NCBI GenBank assembly: GCA_947044365.1
Contig: OX345653.1
Coordinates: 1,585,001 to 1,649,000 of the forward strand
Length of the DNA stretch: 64,000 bases
Direction: 5' to 3'
DNA from: Petrosia ficiformis
Taxonomy: Eukaryota; Porifera; Demospongiae; Haplosclerida; Petrosiidae
Part shown: positions 21,186-37,300 of the stretch, piece after piece
How the letters are laid out: each line of letters begins with the position of its first letter
Position numbering within the stretch: position 1 is the stretch's first letter
Made by a program: the position numbers and the translations under genes
The notes under the pieces: generated by a model
What the model saw: only the letters and a program-made list of their open reading frames with translations
Databases searched by the model: none
What the model was told of the DNA's origin: nothing

Positions 21186-24100
21186 CATGCATACATACAT
21201 ACAAACAGACATACATACACACATACATACATACATATATACACACATACATACATACATACATACATACATACATACATACATACATACATACATACAT
21301 ACATACATCTTCATCTGTGTTCACCCAAAGGTGGTACAGGCTTCGGCATTAAACAATTATTTCTTCTGACAAAAACGAACATGACTGTGCAGACCCTGTC
21401 TCTTAAACACACCTCCACAAAGGGGACATTGCTGGTCCTGCTGATAGATGGCCAAGTGCCTTTGCCTCTTGTGGTTCACCAACCCAGCCTTACTTCGTGC
21501 CACAAAACCACAACCAGTAGCCTCACATCTCCAAATATCACCAACACCAACCTGAAAATTGGCCTCATTTCCTCTTCTCAGCTTCGCATCGTCTTTCTTT
21601 GAATTCTCCATAGCCTCTAACTCCTCATTTAACTCATCACCACATGCACATATCATACCCCTCCACATTTTCCTGTCCAGTGCCATACCAAACCATTCAT
21701 CCGACATCTCGCACCTCTTCAAATCGCTCATTACCGCATCGCACCATCTCAGCTTCTGCTTTCCCACAGCTCTCTTCCCTCCTGCCATTTTACTCACAAG
21801 TAAACATCTGGGTATTCTCGACTCGTTCATCCTCACTACATCCCCAAGCCACTTCAATCTATGCTTCAACATTAACACCTCCACCCGATCCACAAGAGCT
21901 TTCTCACGAATCTCAACGTTTCTCCTCTTATCCAACTTTGAAATTCCTAAAATCACCCGCAAACAACCCATTACAAAAGTCTGGATCCGCTGTACTTGAG
22001 AAGCTGTAATCGCCCAGGCTTAACAGCCATATAACAAGGAAGACACCACCACTGCTTTAAACAGTTGGATCTTGATGTTTACCCCAATCTCCTTCCGATC
22101 CCACAAAACACTCTTCAGACTACCAAAAGACTTTGCTGCCTTGTTAATCCTAGCACTGATTTCAGCCTCCAAACTACCAGAGGAATCCACAATACTTCCC
22201 AAATACTGAAACTCTTCTGCAACCTCTATAACCTCTTGACTGCTCAACTGTACTTTAAAACACTCCTGGGACCTGCACCAAAAATGCAAGACTTTCTAGC
22301 ATTGATAATCATTCCCATTCTACGAAATATACTATCTGTAAAACGCACACACTCCTCCAACACATCCATAGAATCACACATAACCACCATATCATCAGCA
22401 TATTCTAAGTCCAATAGCAATAACTCTTTCACCATCTTACGTCTACTACCAACCAATTTGGACTCCTCAGTACTGAAGACAATACTAACCCCGCTCCCAG
22501 AGAAATGACTCTCCACAATACTAACAAGTGCATCAAGAAAAAGGTTAAACAAAACTGGAGCCAAAACATCACCCTGTCTAACACCATTCTCAACACTAAA
22601 ATCTCTGGAGAAACAACCATCCATTTGCACAACTCCTGTGGTACCTGCATGAAAAACTTTCAAAATAGAAATAAATTTCTCAGGGAGACAATACCTCTTC
22701 TTCAACAACATCCACAAAGCATTTCTGTTGACAGAGTCATAAGCTTTTTTTAAATCTATAAAACAGAAATAAAGAGGCTTCTGGAACTCTCTTGCTTTTT
22801 CTACCAACATCCTAACTGTAAACACATGATCAATGCAGCTCCTTCCTTTACGAAAACCACATTGTGACTCCCTCAAACACCAATCCACCTTATCCACAAG
22901 CCTCCTCTGCAAAACTTTACACAACACCTTACCCGGAACACTCAACAAAGATATGCCTCTGTAATTATCACACACTAACCGAGACCCTTTCTTGTGTAGA
23001 GGAATCACCACTTGCCTGACCCAATCTTTGGGAATTTCCTCCTTATCCCAAATTAACACACATAACTTAGTGATCCACTCCGCTGCTGTATCACCACCAA
23101 TTTTCAATAATTCAGCAGAAATACCATCCTCACCTGGAGCCTTTCCATTCTTTAGATCCCGAATGGCCAAACGCACCTCTCCTTCTGTAGGTCTATCTGT
23201 CAAACTTTCCAAATCTGCACCAGGTAAGGACGACACCAAATCTATAACTGAGGACTCCACATGAGAAACAACATTGAGCAAATCCTCAAAATGCTCCCTC
23301 CACCTCTCCAATTTCTTCTCCACTGTAAACAGCTTGGTCACTCCATCCTTTGCCAGCACAGCAGAACTACTGTGGAGAGCCTTACTACTACGTAGTACCT
23401 TCAAATTTCTTAAGAGAGATCCACCCATTCCAGCTCTCAAACACTCCTCATAACTTTCTCCTAGCTCCTGTGCTTGCTCCCTCCACCACTTCTCCTTCGC
23501 CTCTGTAACTTTCTTTTTTGACAATGCCTTAAGTCTCAAATACTCCACTTTTAACTCTACCTTCCCAGGATCATTCATCCACCTAACCCAGGCCTTTCTC
23601 TTCAGCTCTGAAATTCTGCAAACTTCACTTGTCACCCAATCACCACTGTTGCGTACCTCCTGAACAGGCAACACAACCTGAGCTTTACTCAAAGCCTCCT
23701 TAAACTCCATCCATGACACCTCCACCTCTTCAAACTTACATTTTTCAAAAACACTCCTCACACATTTCTCATATTCCTCACACTCATTCTTTGAAAGAGA
23801 CTTAGTATCCTTCACATAACGATGTGGAACAACTTTTTTCTTCACCCTCACTTTGGCAACCACAAGCCTATGATCTGACTGTAAATAAGTCCCCCTGAAA
23901 ACTCTTGAATCCAATATGCTAGACCGAAACTTCTGATTTACAAGAATAAAATCCATCATATGTCCAACCCCCGATGTATTTCCTGGATGAAACCAAGTAA
24001 ACTTATGACAATCTCTGTGCATGAATAAGGTATTAGTGACCAGCAAATTATTAACTGAACAAAAATCCAATAACTTCAAACCATTCTCATTGACTTCCGG

Positions 24101-24922
24101 AATTCCATGCCTACCAACCACCCCTTTCCAAACATTCACATCATTTCCCACTCTAGCATTAAAATCCCCCATGACTAACAACATATCACCAGAAGCCACA
24201 CCCCGAACACTTTCCTGCAAATCCATATAGAAACTATTAGACTCATCTGCATTACTGGGGTCATTCGTTGGTGCATACACAACTATAAGAGTCGCATAAC
24301 CAGCTGCACATCTCAATCGCACTGACAAAAGCCTGTCAGATACAGGAACAAAATTAGAGCCGGCTAGCTTCCAGGCTGAAATTGCTCCACTCCTTAACAC
24401 AATCGCAACCCCACTTCTTCTACAATTCACTTCACTCTTCTCAGTACCAGCATAAATAATTACATGCTCATTAATCTCTGTCACCCCATGACCAGGCCAC
24501 CTCACTTCAGACAAAGCTAAAACCTCAATCTGCTTTTCATCCATAGATCTTAACACATCCCGCAGCCTGCTATTCTGCTTAGTTGGTCTACCCAAAGATC
24601 GAACATTCCAACACCCAAGTCGCACACAAGACTTGGGAGACAAAAAGGTACAACGGAGTCGTCCAGCATTACTGGACCGACCAGCACGACCAGCATGCTC
24701 GATTGCCCTAACACCACGAAAAAAATTATTCATACCGAAGTTTCAAAGATCACAAAGTTGAAGGATCTGCAGGATGATCAAACCTGCGAGTCCTATTGTC
24801 AATGTTCAGCCGTCAAAGACGTTGCCCAGGGCCACCACTAGGAGGAATTGACACCAGCCCCACATACATACATGTACATACATACATATATACACACACA
24901 CATACATACATACATACATACA

Positions 24923-24956
<34 letters not shown>

Positions 24957-25102
24957 CACACATACATACATACAAACATACATACATACATACATACATA
25001 CATACACACATACATATATATATGCATACATGCATACAGACAGACATACATACATACATACATACATGTACACATACAGACAGACATACATACATACATA
25101 CA

Positions 25103-25136
<34 letters not shown>

Positions 25137-25290
25137 CACACATACATACATACAAACATACAAACATACATACATACATACATGCATACATACACACATA
25201 CATATATACATGCATACATGCATACAGACAGACATACATACATACATACATACATACATGTACACATACAGACAGACATACATACATACA

Positions 25291-25324
<34 letters not shown>

Positions 25325-25354
25325 CACACATACATACATACAAACATACATACA

Positions 25355-25388
<34 letters not shown>

Positions 25389-28300
25389 CATGTATACATA
25401 CATACAGACAGACATACATACATACAGACAGACATACATACATACATACATACATGTACATATACAGATATAGACACAGACACATACACAGACATGTATA
25501 CACACTCAGACACATACACAAAGACACATTGAGAAAACATGTACCTTCAAACTAATCTATATGTGACTGAAGGTGAGAAAACGTGCCACAAGTAACAAAA
25601 ATTTAATGAACCAAATTTCACAAGAGTTCACATTCATTCTAATACAAAGTTGTGAACAAAAAAAGCTTAAAGCTTAACAATGGTATATCAGAATTCAAAC
25701 CACCATGAAGAGCAGCATATGCAGATTCTAAAAATGTTAAAAATTAATTTTGAAACATAGTTACTTGTGGCACGTTTTCTCATCCTCAGTCACATATGAT
25801 AAGCTTGTTAGTTGTTACTATATTACTATATATGTGACTGTCTACGCGAAAACCAGGCTTTGGTGACAAAATACTTTATTTGGAGAAAAACGCAATTAAA
25901 TTAAGTTCGGTATTGGTTGGTTCTGACACAAGGGTGTCGCTAATAAAGACATACATCCATTAAAATTAATGATTAGCAATTTATTTAGCAGTGGCTAGCG
26001 AAGCACAGAAAGGTCTCTAAGACTTCTTAAAGGTATCAGAAGACTGGTAAAACATTTGTGAAGCTTTTTATGTAATAAAATAGTGATCGCCCAAATAATT
26101 GAGAACTGTCTACTTTCGATCATATCTCCAAATTATATTTTGTTACCAAAGCCTGGTTTTCGCGTAGACGGTCACACATATGACTGAACAAGTGAAAACA
26201 CAAACTATATTGATGCAACTTACAGTTTCTAATTTATGACCATTCAAATTTTAAATAGCAGTAAAAATTTGATTTTGAGAAAATGCAAAGGAAATTTTAA
26301 AATTTCTGGTTAATAGAAGAGTTTGATTGGGTGCCTTATGCTTGTTCTACACAAACTATAATTATATGTGCACCAAGAGTCACACAACAGCTAATCATAG
26401 TATTATACTACTAATAGAATGATAATGGTGATAGTATCTGGTTTCTGTGAATTTTGTGCTATACTGAAACAAATATTTTCATTACTTACAGTATGTCGGG
26501 TTTTTGCTTGTTCGATCACATATTGTACTTGTAGTAAATGAAGTATGTTAAGTACAATTTGACCCTAAGTCAAACTCTTCAGCTTCATGCCATTGGAATG
26601 CACATTCTGATAGCTAAATATTATTCTTATCACATAGGTCCAGTGAGACAAGTACAAGATAGGTCCTATTATTTAGGAATATTGAGGTACATCTAGTCTA
26701 AAGATTTCAATACTTAGCATTATTTGAAAATACCTGTATTGTCAAAGTTTAAATTGTTCCTGTATTCAGACATGGGGCCATGTACATTGGTACTTGTACT
26801 TATCTCCTATGACTTGTACTTATACTTTGCTCAGCATGTCTAGGTATATATTCCAATTACTTTGAAGAACTAAAGTTTTTATCATATACTATGAAAGAAT
26901 TACAACTTAAATCCCTTCTAAAAATACTTGGTCAGTAAATTGTTGTACTTGTACTTAAGTCCTTTCACTAAAGAATACCTGTACTTTGTACTTTGTACTT
27001 TGTACTTGCTTGTACTTAAGTACATTCAAAAGTACTTGGTACCATGTCTGCATGTATTGTATATAAATCCATCTATCAGGAGTAAAATAGGAGAGCTGAA
27101 TAATGAAATAATGAAATTGAGTAGAGAATTGGAACAACTACAACAAGATAGCGCTACTTATCTTACATATGAGAAAAGGTTTGTTAATAAATAATTCATA
27201 TAATTCTAGTCTCTATCCAACATCTGGTCACAAGAGGATATATTGTGTGTATTTGACTTCATCACTTTTAAGTATACTTACAAGTTACAACTACTAGAAG
27301 AATGCTGTAACATTTTTCATTAGTGACAATGATCAGCAACATGTTTAGATAATTTCTGAGTATGCGGCTAAATAGTATTACTTACACAGTTAAATAGAAC
27401 ATGTGGTATTACTTACACAGCTAAATAGAACACAGCTAAATAGAACATGTGGTATTACTTACACAGCTAAATAGAACATGTGGTATTACTTACACAGCTA
27501 AATAGAACGTGTGGTATTACTTACACAGCTAAATAGAACATGTGGTATTACTTACACAGCTAAATAGAACATGTGGTATTATTACACAGTTAAATAGAAC
27601 ACAGCTAAATAGAACATGTGGTATTATTTACACAGTTAAATAGAACGTGTGGTATTACTTACACAGCTAAATAGAACATGTGGTACAGTATTACTTACAC
27701 AGTTAAATAGAACGTGTCGTATTACTTACACAGCTAAATAGAACATGTGGTATTACTTACACAGCTAAATAGAACATGTGGTATTACTTACACAGCTAAA
27801 TAGAACATGTGATATTACTTACACAGCTAAATAGAACATGTGGTATTATGTATAACACGTACATATATTTAGTGATTTCAGCACCAACCCCTTTGTGTGG
27901 GGCTTGCTCAGGCTTGCCCCAATCATGTGCACACATACTCCCAATAGTATAAATCTTAAATATGAGTAATGATTAACAATTTGTATATTACTACAATTAG
28001 AGCAGAAGTATTGGCTGGTGAGGTGGAAGACCTTCGTGGAGAATTAGCTGATTACAATACTGTAAGTATGATATGATTATACACATGTACATGTCTAATT
28101 GTGCTGTTAACTATAACTAAATTCCTTTTAGTAACAGATAGTGAGTTATAGTTAACTAAACTATAACTAAATTACAAGTGTGACTATAACTAACTAAAAT
28201 GAAAAATGGCCAATAGCGAGTACCTTTAGTTAGTTAACTAAAACTTAAATTTTTATTGTATTTATGTTGGCCCAATTTAAAACCTGACCATTCAGAACCC

Positions 28301-31300
28301 AAAATCCTAGATCCCTAATCCCCAAATCCCTTGATGTAAACCATAAATTCTCCAACCCCTAAACCCATCAAATATGAGTTCAACTTATTTTAAGATAGGT
28401 GAGGTTGTGAATCAGGTTGGAATGTATTAACCACTGTACAAAATAATAATCAAATTATACATGAAAGGAATGAAATGTGTTACGGCTATAAATACACAGG
28501 GGTATGGAAACATTGAGCCAACTGTCAGACATTTTGACCTATTTTCATCACTCTTGTCCTGCTCCTTGTATACTTTGTATACAGTTTAGTTTCAATTTAC
28601 CAGACATTCATTAGATTTATCGGACAATGTCCTGCATGAGTGGCTGTTTCCACATCACTGTAAATACATGTACTATCTTGTTCTGTAAGATTCTTTATTG
28701 TCATTATAGAAAATCTCTTTATTATAATCCAATCAAGAAAAGACAGCCTGATGAAGGCTGAAGTGTTCTTTTCAAGAATATTATTCCCCACAATGAATGC
28801 CCTTTTTCGATCCTTATTCATTTTCTCTTTTCATGCAAATTTATTTTTTCTTCTCAGCTAATAGACAAACTCAGTACTGATACTGAAGTAGATGTTATTC
28901 TAGCTGATTATAATACAGTAAGCACATCACTACATGTACATGTACATGACTACATGTACATGTACATGATTACATGTACATGTACATGTACATATTGTAA
29001 GCTTCTGTACACATAATGATATTTAATTTCAATTGAAAGGTTTCTACATTTATTTTTAGCTTTGTCGGCAAAATGATATAGAGACACGAGCCATAGATGC
29101 TATATTTGCGGATAAACAACAGAAAGAGATTCAATTGAATCAAATAGAAACTGCTATTGAACAAGAGAAACGGCTAACAGAGACTCTAGTGGAATCTATG
29201 GTGAGAAAGTACATAATGGATGAAGGTTTCGTATTGGATATAACATATGTCTTTAACTGTATTCGCTGGTCACTGATATAGCAACTATCCAGCCACCTTT
29301 TTTCAGGCCCCCACTTCTTGTTTACTGAAGTACACCACCAAGATGGAGTTCTCAGATTGCCCAAAATTAGAAGCCAAGATAGACAATTTTAGAAATTGTT
29401 ATAGTAACACCTAGTCATTCAGATCTATTATAAACAACGATAATGTCAAATGAGCTTTCTATTAGTCATCAGTAACTGTTTTATAGCTTTTAGCTTCAAT
29501 ACATATTATTAGGATAGTGAAGTACAAGAGAAGTATCGTCAACTGAAGACTGAGAACCTAAAAATTAAAACAGTAAGTCTATTGTAGTGTACAATGTAGT
29601 GTTGTTTTAGTCAACTATAACTATAACTAAAATATAACTGAAAAATGACCAATAATGGTCAGTTAATTAACTAAAACTAAAACCCTTTTAGTAAGCTTAA
29701 TAAATAACTAAAAGTTTGAGATAACCATCATACTATAATTATAACTATATGTGTATATGTGGTGATTATTGTCATACTAAAACAGCACTAGTACAATGGT
29801 ATAATGTAAAAAATGAAATGTCAACATGCAGTATTTAAAGTATGATGTATAGCTGTATTAACAGTGCTCTATTTCCCATATTATAAACATGTGCTATATG
29901 AAAACTCATACAGCACTCTGTTGAATTTCATTCACCCACGCACACATTATAAATCAGTAAAGGCACCCACTTACTATCATGCACTATAGACATTACACCA
30001 TTCAAGGTGTCCGTATACAGCACTTACTGTACTTGTGCTTATCTCACCAACACCTTTCATGCTGTAAAAAAGTCATAAGTAATTTTGTAAACTATCCATA
30101 ATTTGAAGAAACTAAAGTCAAACATAATACAAGTTTATAATGGTTTGCTGGAGAAGTAAGGACATTATGATTGTTATTATAAACATAATACAAGTTTATA
30201 ATGGTTTGCTGGAGAAGTAAGGACATTATGATTGTTATTATAAACATAATACAAGTTTATAATGGTTTGCTGGAGAAGTAAGGACATTATGATTGTTATT
30301 ATAAACATAATACAAGTTTATAATGGTTTGCTGGAGAAGTAAGGACATTATGATTGTTATTATAAACATAATACAAGTTTATAATGGTTTGCTGGAGAAG
30401 TAAGGACATTATGATTGTTATTATAAACATAATACAAGTTTATAATGGTTTGCTGGAGAAGTAAGGACATTATGATTGTTATTATAAACATAATATTAAT
30501 TTTATTGTAACAGAACATTTCAGCCTCAAGCCGCTCCTAAACTCTGTATACTCACAATTGATCAATGAATTAACATGAATTAGGTCACTTCAAATTATTT
30601 CATTTTTATTGTGATTATCTAGGATATTGAAGAGAAAGAAAAGGAACTTGACATGTTGACAACCAAAGCACAAAGAATGGAAGAGGTACATGTGGTTATA
30701 GGCTATAGCCTATGGTACAATTAAAGTTTCAACACATTAAATTGCTTGCAGTTTATATAAATGCAAGGACATCATTATGTAACTCTAAAAAATTGCTGAA
30801 AGATTTGGTTTTTGCTAGTCAAAACACTTTATTTAGTGAAAAACAAATCCTTCGGTGTGAATATACTCATCAACCGAGCCTAAATACACTCTGGAAAAGT
30901 TTCCGACATAATTCGAAAACATTTATATTTTAGCACTTAAATCAGTACTAAGATTATATATATAGTCCATGGTCCAGTTTAAGAATGAACTCTTACATAC
31001 ATGTACCTATTGCATGCTATTTGTATACTTACAGTACTTGTTGTGTATATTACATGTAAATAATATTGTCCAAAAGATAATATGTTTTATATAAATGCTA
31101 AGTTCTATGATGAAAGAGGAAAGTGAAAAATGCTGGGAATCAATCAAACCCAGGGCCACTGACTTCAGCCACCAGTTTGATTCCCAGTGACTACCAGCAT
31201 TTTTTTACTTTTCCTCTTTCAGCCTTATTCATAGTATTTGCAATGTGAGGTGAGATTAGCAAAACATGTTTTATATTTTCACAGGAAGTGAACAGCTCTG

Positions 31301-34300
31301 AACTGAAGCAACAAGCATGTATGTTATCAATACTTTAATAGCTCTCTCTCTTTATTATGATTTTTTCTGTATTATTAAACAAAATCCACAAGGACAAACT
31401 AGTCCACTAATTTATTAATTTAACGAAAGGAATAATTACTCATTCTATAGTTCAACTGCATCAGCAGTTAGCGGAAGTGATTGCTAAACGAGATGAATGG
31501 AGGTCAAAGGAACAAGAAACACCTGAACAAGAGAGAGAAAGATTGTTAAAACAAGTAAAACATGATAATCAAGAAATCTCTTCTTTAGAAAGAAGGTACA
31601 TCCATACTGCACCTGTTATTACTGTTATGGACACAATGGTAGAAACTATGTTTTTATCAATGAATTGAATAAGTTAGTATAATTCTATTCATGATAGTAT
31701 ATTCAATTCATGTTAATATTAGTGGATGAGATGAATAGAAATAGCGAATGTTTGGTGTATGAACACGTATTGATTATGACAAAACTAAAGGGATTTGAAT
31801 ATGAAATGGTGTGAATTATTTCTTTGTTAGTTTGCATGGATAAGATAACAGTTTAAAAGAAAATTTTATGATGACATTACATGTAGATCCTGAGTCCCAG
31901 TGTTGTGGCTCGTTCTTCATGTAAGTACACAAAATAATTGTAGCATATATGATACGTACTATACTGTGATACAAGCTGTCTAGCCTCTATACTAGCTAGT
32001 GTAGTACCATATATACTCTTATTATTTTGTGTGGCTTACATGAAGCAAGAACCAAGGGAGTGACCTTGTGACCTTACCAATACAATGTTCAAATTTATAA
32101 TTACATAGCACAAGCATAATTACATCAATTATTTATTATTGCACAATTTCATTGTTGAGATATAAAATGAATTATTGATATTAATATCATCCTAGATAAT
32201 TGATCTATTATAAAGGCCATCTTGTGTCAGTACACTATCATCCATTATAAATCATTGAATTCGAAGTACTAATTCTTTTACAGGATATCTGAATTACAAG
32301 ATTCTCTGGATAGAGCTCAGGATCAACTTAGACAAACTGAATCTGACTTAGATCAAGTGCAGGGAGAAAGAGCAGATAAGCTAAGAGATCTGAAGACCAA
32401 AGAGAAGCAGAGAAAAGGTAACTCATATTACATAAAGTTTTCTCATTGGTTTCTTTAAATGTTAATGACACAATACAATATTCTTATAAAAAGAATATCT
32501 TGGCTTCTTCAACTCGAATGAAATTAAGTTTACTACTGCTGGAAGGAATAATTACAGTAAAACTTATATAGTCATTCTAGCTGAAGAAGGCCTTCCAACT
32601 CGTGCATTCATTCATCTCTGTTGCCCTGAGTAACTAACTACATACATAGATTAGACTCAGCCCATGCATTCATTCATCCATCCATTATGCATTCATTCAT
32701 CTCTGTTGCCCTGAGTAACTAACTACACACATAGATTGGACTCAGCCCATGCATTCATTCATACATCCATTGTGTATTCATTCATCTCTGTTGCCCTGAG
32801 TAACTACACACATAGATTAGACTCAGCCCATGCATTCATTCATCCATCTCTGTTGCCCTGAGTAACTACACACATAGATCAGACTCAGCATTCATCCATA
32901 CATTATGCATTCATTCATCTCTGTTGCCCCGAGTAACTACACACATAGATCAGACTCAGCCCATGCATCCATTCATCCATACATTATGCATTCATTCATC
33001 TCTGTTGCCCTAAGTAAGTACTCAGACCATGCATCCATTTATCTATTATGCATTATTCATTCATCCATGCATCCATTCACCAATATGTTCTTTTTCAAAA
33101 GAATATTGTATTGTGTTATTAACAATCAAATAAAGAGTTTATTGTTGCTATACATAGAATTCCTGGACACATTTGAAGAGCAGAAAGATGAAGAAATGGT
33201 AATAAACGATTACATGTACATGTAATATGTATCTGCATACAATCAACTGTTTGTTACTCTAACAAGTTAATAAATTGTATGACACGATTTAATTTAGTAA
33301 GATACTGTCGACAATATGAACATGTTATGGAGTTCGTAGATTAAATGTTGAATATTCTAACAACATTCACTATAGAGTGTACAAATCTAAAACACATACT
33401 TTAATTATACATTTGCAGTTTAAATAATTGAATGATTGATAAATATAGGTTATCATTGATAGGGTTGTAGCTATATTGCTATATTGCCTAGTAATTATAA
33501 ACCACAGAAATGCTCGAGTGAGAACATCCAACCATCTATATACTCACCTTCTATATTTTATACCACCACATTATTTTGTAGTAACCAAAATAAATTATCT
33601 ATTATAGTGTGTAGTAATATCATTATAATTATTAACTATAGGAGAGGATACATAATCTTGAGGAAAATATTGTCACCATCTTGGAACATATTAGTCAAGT
33701 GAGTGCATCTTTTACGATACATTGTAATAGCAACAGTGGTGTATCTACACATGGGCAAATTGGGCATACACAGGCACATGCAAGTCACATGAGGAAAAAC
33801 ACAAATTTTGCATGGGTAATTTATAGGTGTGGCTTGTTCACACAGCTTGCAAAAACGTGATGAACTATACGAGACACCCAACTTCATTTGAGTGTAGTAA
33901 TAACATTTGAGTTCAGTACTATTTTATGATGTTTAAATAATTTGTTATTTTTCTTTCCTCTGCGGAACAGCACTAAATTAATTGACGACACAGTCAAATA
34001 ATTACTGTGCACCTAGCTTCCATGTTCTAGTTATGCCACTGATATGTCTAACTAACAAATGTTTAGCTATGTAACTAACAAATGGTAGATGAATTTGCAT
34101 AATAGTAACATGTATATAACAAATGGGATAACATATCTATTAGTTCATACATGTTGTAAACAACAATATGACTACCTTGTGATTTGGCTAATGTATCATA
34201 GAAGAGTAGCCCTGGAGAAATAGTTCTCATACAATCACAGTAACAATATTGTATGAATTGGAGTTAGACAGAGACAGGATAAAATAAAATAAAATAAAAT

Positions 34301-37300
34301 ATAAAGAAAAGAGTGTCCTTATATACAAATACACTAGACAGAGTGGAGACAGCTACTGATAAGTATAATAATAAGATATGACAACTAGGTGTAAGTAAAA
34401 CAATATAACAGACAATAGACTAGGTTATCTGTTACACAATGTACATTACTTTTATGGCAGACAATGACACAATCACAAAACCTTCCTTCTGTCTCTGAAC
34501 TACAAGAAATGCAAGAAGATCTCATATTTAAACGAGAGGAGATGAAAAAGGCTGCAAACACAGTTGATAGTCTAGAAACACGTCAGTACACTATCTATCC
34601 ATTCATATGTGTAATCATTCATCAACCATTCCACTACCTTGTACTTCTCACTTCCATTTATCATTCATTCATCCATCTATCTGTTCATCCCAATCCATCT
34701 ATCTGTTCATCCCAATCCATCTATCTGTTCATCCATCTATTTATTTGTCTAACTTTATCCATCCATTCATCTGTCTATCTATTTATTCATCATCTATATG
34801 TCCATCCATATGTCCATCCATATGTTTGTTCATCCATTCATCTGTCCATCCATTCATTCATCTTTCCATTCATCTGTCCATCCATTCATTCATCTTTCCA
34901 TTCATCTGTCCATCCATTCATTCATCTTTCCATTCATCTGTCCATCCATCCATCTATCCATCTGTTCATCCACTCACCCATATGACCATCCATCAATATG
35001 ACCATCCATATGTCCATCCATCAATATGACCATTCATGTGTCCATCCATCCATCCAAATAAATGTCCATCCATCCATCTATCCATCAATTCATCTGTTCA
35101 TCCATTCATCCATATGACCATCCATCAATATGACCATCCATCCATATGTCCATCCATCAATATGACCATTCATGTGTCCATCCATCCATCTATCCATCAA
35201 TTCATCTGTTCATCCATTCATCCATATGACCATCCATCAATATGACCATCCATCCATATGTCCATCCATCAATATGACCATTCATGTGTCCATCCATCCA
35301 TCTATCCATCAATTCATCTGTTCATTCATTCATCCATATGACCATCCATCAATATGACCATCCATCCATATGTCCATCCATCAATATGACCATTCATGTG
35401 TCCATCCATCCATCCAAATAAATGTCTATCCATCCAAATATCCATCTGTCCATATGTCTATCCATCACCACCCCTTTTATCCATTTTGTATTCAACATTG
35501 ATTTTTTAGAGAACTCTAGACTACAAAATGACTTGTTGAAAGTAGAAGAGGTGAGTCAAAAACTGTAGTCAATGGTCTAGTATACAATCATTACACATTC
35601 AATACCTGAACCTGTTTCATTTTCAAGTAAATTTCAACATTCTTATGAGTGAATTATGTTCTAAAAAAAAGACCTTATGTGACTAATAATGTATGATACA
35701 GTCATTACAGTGCCCATAGTATTACCTATATCTACAATAATAATATGTGCTACTGTTGTATATCATTCTAACATTATAGCTGGAAGAAAAAATCAAAAGT
35801 GAACTACACAGTTTGAGAGAGGGTATTGATGTCATGACAAAGGTTAATATCAATGGATAATTCCATTTGTACATGAAACCGAATTTATCATTTTGCTTTT
35901 AAATTGACATAAAGGAAATTGAAGTGTATAGTGAGTTGGATAAGCTACAGTTTGATGAAGAAGAAAAGAAACAGGTATATATTATAGAGTAATAACTTAT
36001 ATACTTCTAAACCTATTGTTATCATTTATGAATCTATTTAGGCTTTATTACGAGAAAGAGAAAGACTTCTTGAAAGAAAGGAAACAGCTAAACAAAGTAT
36101 AATCAATAACATTATTCATACTTAACCACATCCTGTATATATTGAAACCCACAATGACAAGGCTAAGAGGAGTATATATAAGCAAAGATTCCTCATCCAA
36201 ATATTACCGTCCTTATTTGAGGGATGCTCAACATGCCAAGGATCGATGAGTGAGGCATGTTCTGCTGACACCAATTATACAACACATTGTTGGGGGCGTT
36301 TGAAATTATCAAACGTTCCAATTTTTGGAGGTCCAGTAGGACCACGTAATACATTGTAGTGGTAGGGGAGTCAAGTACTAATTGAGCAGTGCATGGGCTG
36401 TGCATGACATACAGAAGGTGAAGCATATTCTGCTGACACCATGATGCAACACATTGTTGGCGGGGCATTTGCTTATCGAATGTTCCAATTTTTGGAGGTC
36501 CAGTAGAACCACGTAATAGTGAAATGAGGTATCAATTAATGAGTACTGGGCTATGCACATATGATCGTGACGTACCCTTCCCACAAATTGAAGTGTGATA
36601 TCCACTAATATGCCCACAAAAGGGGTGTGGTAGTATTGATTGTGGAATGATTAACAAACTTAATACTTCGTTAAGTTTGAGTAGCACGTCTCATGAATAT
36701 AATAATAATGTGTATTAGAGCTACTATTTATGACATTATCAAAATTTGTGCACTTTCTTGTCACAGATGCAGAACAACTATCAGAGCAGTATGAAGCTGA
36801 AAAGAATCAACTGGAAAAAAATGATACATTCACTCAGGTAATATCTGGTATTTGACAATTACAAGATTTACTCTATTAATATCTATTATTTCTGTTAGCT
36901 TGGAAATCTTGAGAAGAAACTGCAGTATTTGGAACAAACCAATTTTGTTATGAAAGAATGTATCCATCAAATGGGGGTTAGGGTATTCTCACTATTCCTT
37001 TGTTTGACTTTCATGTAACACTTGCAAAATTGTTGAGCATGCATAACATGTGATCTATGAAATGTAATTAGTGCTACTACCACACCTTTCACCATCATTT
37101 ATTACCAGTCAATGAACTAATGTTCAGAAAGTCCACCAGAACCTTTCCATTGTGTAGCAGAGGGTGAGAGGTCTGGGGCTCAGATCTGAGAATAACAATG
37201 CTAGGTTAGGAATCATAATTATTATAACTAAGCTGACATGGTGTGACAAAATAACATTTTCTTTAACCATAAAACATTATTAGATATAGCCACTCGTCAA

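Noticed and set aside
21381..24230. Plus-strand frames of 70-147 codons
   Set aside because: Shadows of the minus-strand LINE reading frame.
24796..25555. Frames of more than 200 codons of Tyr/Thr/His/Ile or Met/Cys/Val/Tyr
   Set aside because: Period-four ACAT repeats are stop-free in most frames; composition is entirely that of the repeat.
27378..27848. Regular repeats resembling a CRISPR array
   Set aside because: The 31-bp units are directly adjacent with no unique spacers, and the DNA is eukaryotic intron. The same holds for the 61-bp, 65-bp and 36-bp arrays.
34464..35357. Ser/Ile/His/Pro-rich plus-strand frames of up to 173 codons
   Set aside because: Only 34464-34581 is coding (IFT74 exon 16); the rest is CCAT satellite.
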